From the NCBI GenBank assembly GCA_016874715.1, contig VGTK01000046.1, positions 1 to 35,551 on the forward strand: DNA of 35,551 nucleotides, written 5' to 3'. The stretch comes from Deltaproteobacteria bacterium (GTDB taxonomy: Bacteria; Desulfobacterota; Binatia; UBA12015). Within the stretch, counting starts at the first letter, position 1. Each line of letters opens with the position of its first letter. The notes under the pieces are model-generated. The model saw only the letters and a list, made by a program, of their open reading frames with translations, had not been told where the DNA came from and did no database searches. Below, piece after piece: positions 1 through 7,920 of the stretch. A program made the position numbers and the translations under genes.

Positions 1-1041
1 GGGTGCCGCGGGTGCGGCGTGCGCCGCGACGGCGGGTGCCGCGACGGCAGCGTGCGGTGCGCTGCCCTGGATGGCGCTCAGGTGGACGCGCAGCGCGTTC
101 ACGTAGCCTTGCTGCACCGGCAACGGGTAGCTGCCGAGGCGCGCGATCACGCGCTCCTTCGCCACCGGCAGGTTGCGGTGCGGGATGGCGAGGAAGGCGT
201 GGTGCAGCGCGTGGTAGTTGAAGTGGCACGGTGAGATCAGGAACGCCTCGAGCGGCCCGACCGCGAAGTCGCGCAGCCGCGCCTCGGGCGGCACCGCGTC
301 GCCCGGCGTCGCGTGCTCGAGGAAGGCACGCAGGTTGGCGAAGAAGCCGCCGAAGGTCGCGAGCGGAACGCACCAGTAGAGCGGATAGGTCCAGATCCCG
401 CCGATCGCGGTGAGCAGAAGCAGCAGCACCACCTGGCAAAGGACGATGCCGGCCAGCTCCTGTGCGAGCGTCGGCACGCTGCCGTGGTCGCGCGCTGCGG
501 TGGCCTCGTCCCCGTCGACCTTGATCCTCGGCTTGCGCTCGACGAGCACGCTCCACGCGGTCGAGAAGAACAGCAGGCCGCAGACCAGGCCGAGCAGGTA
601 GCGCGCCAGACGGAGCGGGGTCTCGCGACCCTCGTTGGTATAGTTGACCCAGTCGGGATCGTGCGCCTGGCCGACCTCACGGTGGTGGCGCATGTGCCGC
701 CTGCGGTCGTGGTGGTACGGGATTCCGATCGGATAGGCGTCGAGCCAGGCGCCGATGCGGTGATTCCAGTTGCCGTCGGAGAACGCGAGGCGGTGCCAGG
801 CCTCGTGCGCGAGCGTCGCGAGCGCGTTCTGCCGGCTGCCGATCAGCACGATGGCGGCGAACGTCGCGAGCCAGTGGTCGACGGTGGTCGCGAGCCACAC
901 CGCGAGCAGGATCGCCCCCCAGACCAGTGCCTGGTCCAGCACGCCGCGCGCGTCGGAGACCTGGGCGAGCCGGCGCAGCTCGTCTGCCTCGAGCAGGACC
1001 GGCCTGCCCGGCGACGTCGCGGTTTGCCCGGCTGCGCTCAC
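1..1041 (-). CDS. Membrane fatty acid desaturase (3' end beyond left edge)
   Basis: This is a membrane di-iron desaturase or hydroxylase of the fatty acid desaturase family, expected to introduce a double bond or hydroxyl group into an acyl or isoprenoid chain. All three histidine boxes are visible: HEAWH (residues 79-83), a second box from about residue 110 ending HMRHH at 120, and YHALHH near residue 272. A DPDW motif follows box two, and hydrophobic stretches lie at about 40-70 and 145-165 and between boxes two and three. The GTG start at 1041 is chosen because GGAGA lies just upstream on the minus strand. 347 codons are open to the window edge. The visible C-terminus is a low-complexity Ala-Pro-His tail. 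It is downstream of, and on the same strand as, the MBOAT/SGNH pair, so it may be co-transcribed with them. Substrate unknown. It is paralogous to the desaturase at 5293. Confidence 0.88.
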   Translation of the reverse strand, partial: MSAAGQTATSPGRPVLLEADELRRLAQVSDARGVLDQALVWGAILLAVWLATTVDHWLATFAAIVLIGSRQNALATLAHEAWHRLAFSDGNWNHRIGAWLDAYPIGIPYHHDRRRHMRHHREVGQAHDPDWVNYTNEGRETPLRLARYLLGLVCGLLFFSTAWSVLVERKPRIKVDGDEATAARDHGSVPTLAQELAGIVLCQVVLLLLLTAIGGIWTYPLYWCVPLATFGGFFANLRAFLEHATPGDAVPPEARLRDFAVGPLEAFLISPCHFNYHALHHAFLAIPHRNLPVAKERVIARLGSYPLPVQQGYVNALRVHLSAIQGSAPHAAVAAPAVAAHAAPAAP

Positions 1042-1168
1042 CTCTCTCTCCTGGATTCGACTCGTGACCCGGCGCCGGACGACCCCGACACCTCGATGGC
1101 CCCACGCGGGCGGTCGGGCGAAGCTACCGTACGGCCCCGTTGAAGGCGAGCCGGATCCTGGAAACGGG

Positions 1169-2236
1169 CTACCGTCCGAGCGGGGGCGGACCGAGCACGC
1201 GCTGCAGCAGCGGCGCGATCCGTGCGCTGAACGCGGCGCGGCCGGGCGCGGCGGCGTGGGTCGGATCGACCATCTGCTCGTCGGGCAGGCTGGCCGGCAG
1301 CTCGAGCGCGCGCTCCGGCGGCAGGCCGAGGATGCGCACCACCTCGCGAAGCAGGCGGCTGCGTGCGCCGGCTTCCTTCTCGCCGGCGATGCTCGCCGGT
1401 ACCGGCGCGAAGGCGACGAAGATCGGCACTTTACCGCGCACCGGGGCGAGGATGTCACGCATGTGCTCGAGACTCCTACGGCCGTCGTCGCTCAATCGGT
1501 AGTCGATCGCCGCCGGCTCGGCCGCGGCGTTGGGCTCGCTGCCAGGTGCCGCACCGGGCAGCGGCTTGCCGGGGTGCACGACCGACCCGTGTGCCTCGGA
1601 CAGCGCGCGGCGCAGCTCGCGTCCGTTGCCGTAGGGCACGCCGAAGCTGCCGGCGAGCGGCTCCTCGAGCAGGCCCGCAAACAGATGCCGATTGAGCGCG
1701 CAGCGCAGGTCGCCGGCGAATCCTTCGCTCGGCCAGCGATCCTCGAGCACCGCAGCAAGCGTGCTGCCGTCCCTGGATTCGTCGTACGCGTGCATCAGGG
1801 CGAACGGGTGCAGCACGAAGATCGCGGCCTCGAGCGGCATACCGCGATCGAGGTAGTTGCGCAGCAGTCGAGCGTAGCCGGGCGGCCGCACCGGGCCGAT
1901 CACCGAGAGCATCTCGCACGACCGGCCGCCGAGCTCGCGCGACAGGACGACGGGATCGACCGCCGTCAGCCCCGACGAGTCCCCGAGCAGCAGGACGTCG
2001 GTCGCGCCGAGCGCGCGGCTGCGAAGGATCTGCTCGTCGACGATCGCGTGGTCACCGCCGTAGGGCGCGAGCGGTCGCGTCAGCCCGAGCAACGCCAGGG
2101 CGGCGATCCAGAGCGCGCAGAGCGCGGCCGCGAGCCAGAGCCGGGCGCAGACCCAGCGCAGCAGCTGGCCGAGGCTCGCCAGCCCGACGCGCAGCGGGCC
2201 GGCCACGACGTCAGAACTGGAAGTAGAGGAAGGCAT
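1169..2236 (-). CDS. SGNH/AlgJ-DltD-like acyltransferase partner protein
   Basis: This 355-residue protein has one N-terminal membrane segment (about residues 30-53) followed by an extracytoplasmic SGNH-like domain. The nucleophile block is GDSS (residues 85-88, Ser87 the likely nucleophile), and a C-terminal D-P-T-H (Asp324, His327) matches the Asp-x-x-His pair of SGNH enzymes. Proteins of this layout (AlgJ/AlgX, DltD, PatB types) accept or transfer acyl groups delivered by an MBOAT protein. Its start lies 26 bases inside the 3' end of the MBOAT gene, so translation is probably coupled. The two together suggest O-acylation of an exported glycan or lipid. Which polymer is modified cannot be read from the sequence. 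Confidence 0.8.
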   Translation of the reverse strand: MPSSTSSSDVVAGPLRVGLASLGQLLRWVCARLWLAAALCALWIAALALLGLTRPLAPYGGDHAIVDEQILRSRALGATDVLLLGDSSGLTAVDPVVLSRELGGRSCEMLSVIGPVRPPGYARLLRNYLDRGMPLEAAIFVLHPFALMHAYDESRDGSTLAAVLEDRWPSEGFAGDLRCALNRHLFAGLLEEPLAGSFGVPYGNGRELRRALSEAHGSVVHPGKPLPGAAPGSEPNAAAEPAAIDYRLSDDGRRSLEHMRDILAPVRGKVPIFVAFAPVPASIAGEKEAGARSRLLREVVRILGLPPERALELPASLPDEQMVDPTHAAAPGRAAFSARIAPLLQRVLGPPPLGR

Positions 2237-3611
2237 AGGGGCTACCGTAGAAGCGCGCGAAGATCGCCAGCAGCAGCACGCTCAACAGAATCGAGTACGG
2301 CACGCGCGCGAGTCGAGCAGGCGCGAGCAGATCGCCCGCCCGCGCCTGCCACCACTCGATCAGGAACACCGGCACGCCGACCGCCAGCATGGCGAGCCAG
2401 GCCGCGCGGTCGAACGGCTTCCAGGTGAACCGGTCGAGGCTGCCGAGCAGCGCAGCGGCGGCCTCGAACGAGGTCACGCGGAAGAGGAACCAGCCGACCA
2501 CGACGACGCTCATGGTCAACGCCCAGCCCACCGCGGCCGGCAGCACCACGCGGGGAAAGCGCGCGCGGAACAGCCGCTCGACGCACAGCGCCAGGCCGTG
2601 CAGGAGCCCCCACAGCGCGAAGCTCCAGCTCGCCCCGTGCCAGAGGCCGCCGAGCACCATGGTGATCAGCAGGTTCGCGTAGGTCCGCGCCGTGCCACGC
2701 CGGTTGCCGCCGAGCGGGATGTACAGATAGTCGCGCAGCCAGGTGCTGAGGCTGATGTGCCAGCGGCGCCAGAACTCCTGCGCCGATGTCGAGAAGTACG
2801 GCCGGTCGAAGTTCCACACCAGATCGAAGCCGAGGAGGTGCGCGGTGCCCTTGGCGATCAGGCTGTACGCGTTGAAGTCGAAGTAGATCTGCAGCGTGAA
2901 GGCGAGCGTGCCCTCGATGACCACCCAGCCGTCGGTATGGTGCGACGGCTGGAAGGCGACGTTGGCGTACCCCGCCACGGTGTCCGCGGCGACGACCTTG
3001 AGGAACATGCCCCAGATGCAGAGCCAGAGGCCGGCCTCGATGCCCGCGCGCGTGATCCGGCGCGGCTGCTGGAACTGCGGCATCAGATGCGCCGCCCGCT
3101 CGATCGGCCCGGCAACGAGCTGGCAGAAGAAGGTCCCGAACGCCGCGAAGGTGATCAGGTCGCGCTCGGGCTCGACCTTCCCCTGCCGGACGTCGACGAG
3201 ATAGGCGATCTTCTGGAAGCAGTAGAACGAGATCCCGATCGGCAGCAGGATCGAGGCGAACGGCCAGCTCGACTCGAGGCCGAGCAGCGCAAGCGCCGCG
3301 GCGACGTTCTCGCGAAGGAAGTCGAAGTACTTGAAGAAGCCGAGCCCGAGCAGGTTGAGCGCGACGAACAGCGCGAGCAGCCGGCTCTTGCGACGCTCGT
3401 CGCGCTCGGCGTGGATCCACAGCGCCGCCCCGTAGCCGACCAGAACGTAGGTCAAGAGCAGGAACGACAGCCGCCAGTCGAACCAGGCGTAGAAGATCAG
3501 GCTCGCGACGGCGATCAGCGCGTTCTGCAGGCGCAGCGAGCTCGCGCACAGGTGGTACAGGACGAGCACCACCGGGTAGAAGAGCAGGAAGGTCGGGCTG
3601 TCGAACTGCAT
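2211..3611 (-). CDS. MBOAT family O-acyltransferase (AlgI/DltB-like)
   Basis: This 466-residue polytopic membrane protein belongs to the membrane-bound O-acyltransferase family. It starts with the AlgI-like hydrophobic N-terminus (FLLFYPVVLVLYHL) and has about ten membrane segments. The family hallmarks are clear: a FWRRWHISLSTWLRDYLYIP block at about residues 281-300, then GGNRRG, and a GGLWHGASW segment with the presumed catalytic His325. Length matches bacterial AlgI-type proteins. The family moves acyl groups from a cytoplasmic donor across the membrane to a glycan, teichoic acid or similar acceptor, with an SGNH partner, which is the gene overlapping its 3' end. No alginate or teichoic acid biosynthesis genes are present, so the acceptor is unknown. 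No strong ribosome binding site precedes the ATG. Confidence 0.93.
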   Translation of the reverse strand: MQFDSPTFLLFYPVVLVLYHLCASSLRLQNALIAVASLIFYAWFDWRLSFLLLTYVLVGYGAALWIHAERDERRKSRLLALFVALNLLGLGFFKYFDFLRENVAAALALLGLESSWPFASILLPIGISFYCFQKIAYLVDVRQGKVEPERDLITFAAFGTFFCQLVAGPIERAAHLMPQFQQPRRITRAGIEAGLWLCIWGMFLKVVAADTVAGYANVAFQPSHHTDGWVVIEGTLAFTLQIYFDFNAYSLIAKGTAHLLGFDLVWNFDRPYFSTSAQEFWRRWHISLSTWLRDYLYIPLGGNRRGTARTYANLLITMVLGGLWHGASWSFALWGLLHGLALCVERLFRARFPRVVLPAAVGWALTMSVVVVGWFLFRVTSFEAAAALLGSLDRFTWKPFDRAAWLAMLAVGVPVFLIEWWQARAGDLLAPARLARVPYSILLSVLLLAIFARFYGSPYAFLYFQF

Positions 3612-4093
3612 CGCGAGCGCGCTCGGCCGTCGAGGAAGCGGCAGGCCTCAGCAGAGGCCCGCGCGGCGACGCCGGCCCGCCGCGATGGCGTGCGCGAACG
3701 GCCCGACCGACTCGCCCGGGAGCTTCCGACCTTCGCGAACGGCCGCATCGTCGTACGCGGCGCAGGCGCTTCCGTCAGCCATGTCGGGCGCGGTCCTGCC
3801 GGCCTGGTGGATCGCCGTCGTTCGATGCCAACACCGGGTCCTCGTCGCGCAGTCCGAGGTCGTTTGCAATCGAACCTGCGCCGGCCGACGATGCGGGAAC
3901 AAGACCGCAGTCCGAGGCTGCAGTCCGACGCCGGTCGGCGATCGTGCGCCCCGCGACGATGCCGGGCGCGCGGCGGGCCACGTCGGGCGGGTGACATCGG
4001 CACCGCCAGCGCACGCGACAGCCGCTCGACCCTAGACTTCCAGCCGCCGAGCGGACATCCTCGCCGACTCACCTCCGCGACGGAGACCCGCTC
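3612..4093. other. Divergent intergenic region, no convincing gene
   Basis: These 482 bases separate the minus-strand MBOAT gene from the plus-strand SGNH hydrolase gene. Short open frames are present on both strands, but they look like GC-driven noise with no recognisable protein. A perfect 6-bp hairpin (GGCCTC-agca-GAGGCC, 3644-3659) lies about 33 bases upstream of the MBOAT start. The divergent promoters should be here, but I see no convincing -35/-10 pair. Confidence 0.5.
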
Positions 4094-4933
4094 ATGTACC
4101 GACGACTGGCGCCCCTCTCGATCCTGCTCAGCCTTCTGAGTTGCCTACCTGCACGTGCCGAGCAGGACGTGATCGTGATGGTCGGCGAGAGCACCACGTA
4201 CGGCCAGACCGAAGCGAGCACGCAGAGCCCGGTGAACGCCGCCGTCGTACTCGAGTTCCTCCTGAGCAAGATCGACTACCCCTGCCCGTATGCCAATCTG
4301 CCGGTGCGCAACTGGGCAGTTCCCGGGACCAACACCACCGATTGGTTCGTCAAGGTACCGCACGTCTACTGTGCCATCGTCGCCATAGACCCGTCCGGCT
4401 TCGAATCGCAGCTCGTCCGATACGCATGCGAGCATCAGACCCCGCTCGCGCCGGCCGTCCTGCCGGTCGCCAAGGTGCGCGGCGAGCACGTCAAGCTCCT
4501 GCTGGTGAACGCGCAGGGCACGAACGACGCGCACATCGCGCCGCACGTCACGCCCGACAAAACGGTTGAGCGCATCGCGAGCTGGCCATCGATCGTCGCG
4601 CCGGTGCCGGTGCTGATCTCGCCGCCCTTCTACCGCAACGACGACCCGAACACCCTCGTCGTTCGGATGGCCGGGCATTCACCCGAGGCGCTGGCGCGCT
4701 ACGTGAGGAAGGTGCGCCGTCTGGAGCTCGCGCGCGGCGTCATCACCGGGCCCGACCGGGGAGTCCTGTTCGCCAATCCGCCGTTCCAGTCCGACGGCTT
4801 CCACCTCACCGACGGAGGCTCCGCGATCGCGGCCGCGCACTGGCTCGACAAGCTGTGCCCGAGGCCGATCCCGCCGCCGCTGATGCTGCCGCCGCGCTCG
4901 ACCGCGGCCGTCGAAAACAAGGCAGGTGGCTGA
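4094..4933 (+). CDS. Secreted SGNH/GDSL-like hydrolase
   Basis: This 279-residue exported protein begins with a signal peptide (MYRRLAPLSILLSLLSCLPARA), cleaved either after ARA or, less likely, as a lipoprotein at the LLSC motif. Four SGNH blocks are visible: block I as VMVGEST (Ser33 the nucleophile, with Glu in place of the usual Asp of GDS), the block II glycine in NWAVPGTN, block III as GTND, and the Asp-x-x-His of block V as DGFHLTDGG. It is therefore likely a periplasmic or secreted esterase or lipase-like hydrolase that removes acyl or acetyl groups. GGAG lies eight bases before the ATG at 4094. It is transcribed away from the MBOAT/SGNH acylation genes and could act on the same polymer, which is inference. 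The C-terminal 25 residues are Pro-rich and look disordered. Confidence 0.75.
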   Translation: MYRRLAPLSILLSLLSCLPARAEQDVIVMVGESTTYGQTEASTQSPVNAAVVLEFLLSKIDYPCPYANLPVRNWAVPGTNTTDWFVKVPHVYCAIVAIDPSGFESQLVRYACEHQTPLAPAVLPVAKVRGEHVKLLLVNAQGTNDAHIAPHVTPDKTVERIASWPSIVAPVPVLISPPFYRNDDPNTLVVRMAGHSPEALARYVRKVRRLELARGVITGPDRGVLFANPPFQSDGFHLTDGGSAIAAAHWLDKLCPRPIPPPLMLPPRSTAAVENKAGG

Positions 4934-5292
4934 GGGCGCTCGAGGCGAAGTGGCGCACGAGAGCCGCATCTCGCGCGGTCGGCTTCCCGGCCTTGGTACG
5001 CGCCACGGCGGCCCACTTCCTCCATCGCCTGGAACTCCGTCCGCCACCCACTCGCTTCGTCAGGCCACGCGACGGAATCCCCGACACACGCCATCGAGTG
5101 CATTGACCCCACTTTTTTCGAGGTGCTAGATCATCAAGGGAGCCCCTCGGGCTTCGCCGGGAAGCGACCGCAGCACGACGCTTCCAGCCATGATCGTGTC
5201 GCGGCGCGTCCGACCGGCGATGGCCGACCTTCCTGTTCCGTCGATGTACGCGCGTGACGGACGCGCGCAGCCGCCACACTCCTGCTGAAGCC
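4934..5292. other. Intergenic region before the second desaturase
   Basis: This 359-base stretch has no convincing gene; open frames on both strands lack recognisable domains. A TTGACC at 5103-5108, followed after 17 bases by CTAGAT and containing a T6 run, is the only weakly promoter-like element. Its -10 is a poor match, so this is tentative. A GTG at 5254, in frame with the desaturase, has no ribosome binding site. Confidence 0.4.
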
Positions 5293-6168
5293 ATGGCAAC
5301 CCCCAGCTTGAAGCCGGTCGCAGGGGACCGACACCCCTCGGTCGAGTTCTCGACCCGAGCGGCGGTCGATCTGCCGTCGCTGGTGATGGTGGTGCTCGAG
5401 TGGGTGAGCGTCGCCTGGGCGTATGCCGGGCACGCATCGGGGACGCTGTCGGCCGCGGCCACCGTGGCGATCGGGCTGCTCGGCATGAACCTCGCCTTCA
5501 CCGTGTGGCACGAGGGCATCCACCAGACGCTGGCGCGCGGCCGCCGGTTGAACGACGTGCTCGGGCGCCTCGGCGCGATCCCGGTCTTCATCTCCTACGA
5601 TCGCCTGCGCGTGCATCACCTGCTGCACCACCGCTTCACCAACGAGCCGCACAAGGACCCCGACTACTGGCAGATCCGCGGGCCGTTCTGGGCGCTCGCG
5701 CTGCGCTACTTCGCGGGCGAGCGCGAGTCGCGCGCGCTGTGCCGCGCGGCCAGCCCGAGCGAGGGCTCGAGCCGCGCCGACCACGTGCAGATCCTGGCGA
5801 GCCTCGGCGTGCTCGCGGTCCTGTCGTGGGTCTCGCCATGGAGCGCGCTGTGGGCGATCGTCGTGCCGCGCCTCGCCCTCTGCTACGTGCACGCGTTCTA
5901 CTTGAACTACCTGCCGCACGTCGGCCTGCCTGCCGGCCGCCATCAGGGCGCCCGCATGATCACCGTCGGTCGGGCGACCAGCTGGCTCATGCTGCAGCAC
6001 AACTACCACGCACTGCACCACGCATTCCCGGCGATCCCCTGGCACCGCTACGCGCGCGCCTACCCCCGCGTCGCCGACGAGCTGCGCGCGCGCGGCATCA
6101 CCGAGCTGACGCTGCGTGCCGCGTTCCCGCTCGCGCTCACTCTGCGGAAAGCGCCCGAGCGCTCTTGA
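5293..6168 (+). CDS. Membrane fatty acid desaturase
   Basis: This 291-residue integral membrane protein of the fatty acid desaturase family has histidine boxes HEGIH (residues 73-77), HHLLHH (108-113) and YHALHH (about 240), which bind the di-iron centre. The HKDPDYW motif after box two resembles the HDPDW of the desaturase at the left edge, so the two are paralogues. Hydrophobic segments lie at about 30-70, 90-100 and 165-205. I chose the ATG at 5293; an upstream in-frame GTG at 5254 would add 13 residues but has no ribosome binding site. Its stop overlaps the start of the following methyltransferase, so the two are probably translated together. Acyl-lipid or carotenoid-type substrates are both possible; the sequence does not decide. 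Confidence 0.88.
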   Translation: MATPSLKPVAGDRHPSVEFSTRAAVDLPSLVMVVLEWVSVAWAYAGHASGTLSAAATVAIGLLGMNLAFTVWHEGIHQTLARGRRLNDVLGRLGAIPVFISYDRLRVHHLLHHRFTNEPHKDPDYWQIRGPFWALALRYFAGERESRALCRAASPSEGSSRADHVQILASLGVLAVLSWVSPWSALWAIVVPRLALCYVHAFYLNYLPHVGLPAGRHQGARMITVGRATSWLMLQHNYHALHHAFPAIPWHRYARAYPRVADELRARGITELTLRAAFPLALTLRKAPERS

Positions 6169-7160
6169 CCTGCGCGATCTGCGGCGGCAGCGCCGGCGAG
6201 ACGTGGCTCGAGGGCATCCCGGACCACGAGTACGCCCTGCCGTTCGTCACCACGCTGGTCCGCTGCGCCGCGTGCAACGTCGTGCAGCAGCACCCCCTGC
6301 CCGCTCCCGAGGATCTGTCGGCGTTCTATCCCAGTGACTACCACGCCTATCAGTACCACGATTCACCGGTCGCCGACCGGCTGAAGACCCGCTACAGCCA
6401 GCGCGTCGGGCGACGCATCCGCGCGCTGATCCCGGCCGACGGTGCGATCCTCGATCTCGGCTGCGCCGACGGCTCGTTCCTCGCCGCACTCGAGCCGCTC
6501 GGCGACTGGGAGCTGCACGGGCTCGACATCAACCCGGAGATCATCCGCCGCCCTCGATCGCCGCGGCTCGAGCTCCGCGCGGGCCAGCTCGGTCCCGACA
6601 CCTACCCCCGCGAGCGCTTCGACGCGATCGTGGCGAGCCACCTGGTCGAGCACGTGTGCGATCCCGTCGAGCTGATGCGCGTCTGCGAGCGCATCCTGCG
6701 CCCGGGCGGGATCCTGATCGGCGAGCTGCCCAACCTGGCCTCGTGGGACGCCCGCCTGTTCGGCCGCTACTGGGGCGGCCTGCACCAGCCGCGGCACCTG
6801 TTCTTCTGGGATCGCGCGAGCTTCCTCGACCTCGGACGGCGCGGCGGCTTCGCCGCGGTGCGGACCTTCCCACTGCTGCAACCCGCGCACTGGGCGATCT
6901 CGGTGCAGAACCTCCTCCTGGCCCGCTTCCCCCGCCTGCGGCGCTTCGCGCGACGGGGCAGGCTGCCGCTCTACACCGCCGCGGTTCTCGCCGCGACGCC
7001 GCTCTGCATGCTGCAGAACCTCGCCGGAGCACCGAGCATCATGGGCTTCCTCTTTCAGAAGCCGCCGATCCAGCGAGCTCTCCCTCGAGACCCCCGACCC
7101 GGTCGCGATCGCGAGCGCCCGGACCCTGCGGGAGATCGCGAGGTGAATGAGACATCTTGA
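6165..7160 (+). CDS. SAM-dependent methyltransferase with N-terminal zinc-ribbon-like motif
   Basis: This class I methyltransferase of 331 residues begins at a TTG that overlaps the desaturase stop codon (TTGA). The start is set by the N-terminal zinc-ribbon-like pairs C3-x2-C6 and C34-x2-C37, which need this upstream start. The SAM-binding motif I is ILDLGCADGSF (about residues 96-106), with the acidic motif II in LHGLDIN and post-motif features in FDAIVASHLVEHV and RILRPGGIL. This layout is common in methyltransferases of polysaccharide, lipid and secondary-metabolite clusters. The acceptor is unknown, but coupling to a desaturase suggests a lipid or isoprenoid product. The last codons form the left arm of the palindrome in front of tetR, so its 3' end doubles as regulatory DNA. 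Confidence 0.85.
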   Translation: MTCAICGGSAGETWLEGIPDHEYALPFVTTLVRCAACNVVQQHPLPAPEDLSAFYPSDYHAYQYHDSPVADRLKTRYSQRVGRRIRALIPADGAILDLGCADGSFLAALEPLGDWELHGLDINPEIIRRPRSPRLELRAGQLGPDTYPRERFDAIVASHLVEHVCDPVELMRVCERILRPGGILIGELPNLASWDARLFGRYWGGLHQPRHLFFWDRASFLDLGRRGGFAAVRTFPLLQPAHWAISVQNLLLARFPRLRRFARRGRLPLYTAAVLAATPLCMLQNLAGAPSIMGFLFQKPPIQRALPRDPRPGRDRERPDPAGDREVNETS

Positions 7161-7177
7161 CACCGAGTGTCTCATTC
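7145..7177. promoter_or_regulatory. Candidate TetR operator (palindrome)
   Basis: A perfect inverted repeat has arms GAATGAGACA (7145-7154) and TGTCTCATTC (7168-7177) around a 13-base spacer. An inner GACAC-cga-GTGTC (7159-7171) overlaps the right arm, giving a third half-site. A TTGACA hexamer (7157-7162) lies inside. The site is directly upstream of the tetR start, where TetR proteins typically bind to control their own operon. The match to autoregulation is inference. Confidence 0.7.
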
Positions 7178-7181
7178 GTCC

Positions 7182-7898
7182 ATGGTGCGCGAGATGCCCT
7201 CCCGCACCCGAGCACGCATTCTCGATGGCGCCGCGACCGCGGTCGCGCGGCACGGGCTCGCGAAGCTCGAGATGAGCGACGTGAGCGCGATCTCCGGGGT
7301 CTCGCGCGGTACGCTCTACCGCTATTTCCCGAACCGCGACGTGCTCCTCGCCGAGCTCGCGAGCCGCGAGGGACAGCTCTTCCGTGAGCGTATGATGGCG
7401 GCGATCGAGCAGGCGCCGCCCGGTGCCGAGCGCATCCGGGTCGCGCTCGAGCACGCGACGCGGCACGTCAGCGAGCACGCCCTCCTGCAGCGTCTGCTGG
7501 ACACCGACCCGGCGTTCCTGCTGCGCGGCCTGCGCGCCCAGCTCGACAGCCTGAAGGGCGAGCTCGGCGTGCTCCTCCTGCCGCTGCTGCAGGAGAGCGA
7601 GCTGGTGCGCGGCCGCATCGCGTCCGCCGAGCAGTTGCTCGACTGGATGGTCCGCCTGATGATCTCGGCCTTCCTGCTGCCCGGCCGCGATCCCGAGGCG
7701 ATGACCGAGGGGCTCACTGCCGTCTACCGCATCCTGATCGCGCGGCTCGACGGCGCGCCAGGAATGCGCACCAGGCGGCGTGCGCAGCCGACCCGCCCCG
7801 GCGCCGGCGCGCACCGCGTGCGCCGGACCGGCGACCACGGCGGCGAGAAGAAGACCGAGCACACGACGCGCGGACGCGCCCGGCGGCGCGGCGCCTGA
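7182..7898 (+). CDS. TetR/AcrR family transcriptional regulator
   Basis: This one-component repressor has an N-terminal TetR helix-turn-helix: TRARILDGAATAVARHG followed by ISGVSRGTLYRYFPNRDVLLAEL (to about residue 60). The ligand-binding helical domain extends to about residue 190. The last 45 residues are an Arg/Gly-rich, probably disordered tail, which is unusual for the family. The ATG at 7182 is preferred because it clears the palindromic operator; a GTG at 7167 inside it and an ATG at 7194 are alternatives. It is followed after 22 bases by the P450 gene, so it likely heads and autoregulates a tetR-P450-ferredoxin operon and senses a lipid-like ligand or the P450 substrate (inference). 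Confidence 0.88.
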   Translation: MVREMPSRTRARILDGAATAVARHGLAKLEMSDVSAISGVSRGTLYRYFPNRDVLLAELASREGQLFRERMMAAIEQAPPGAERIRVALEHATRHVSEHALLQRLLDTDPAFLLRGLRAQLDSLKGELGVLLLPLLQESELVRGRIASAEQLLDWMVRLMISAFLLPGRDPEAMTEGLTAVYRILIARLDGAPGMRTRRRAQPTRPGAGAHRVRRTGDHGGEKKTEHTTRGRARRRGA

Positions 7899-7920
7899 CC
7901 GTGCACCCCGAGGAGATCCC

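Noticed and set aside
770..2428. 552-codon plus-strand open frame
   Set aside because: Antisense to the desaturase, SGNH and MBOAT genes, all of which have clear family motifs.
2598..4139. 513-codon plus-strand open frame
   Set aside because: Mostly antisense to the MBOAT gene; highly charged and without motifs.
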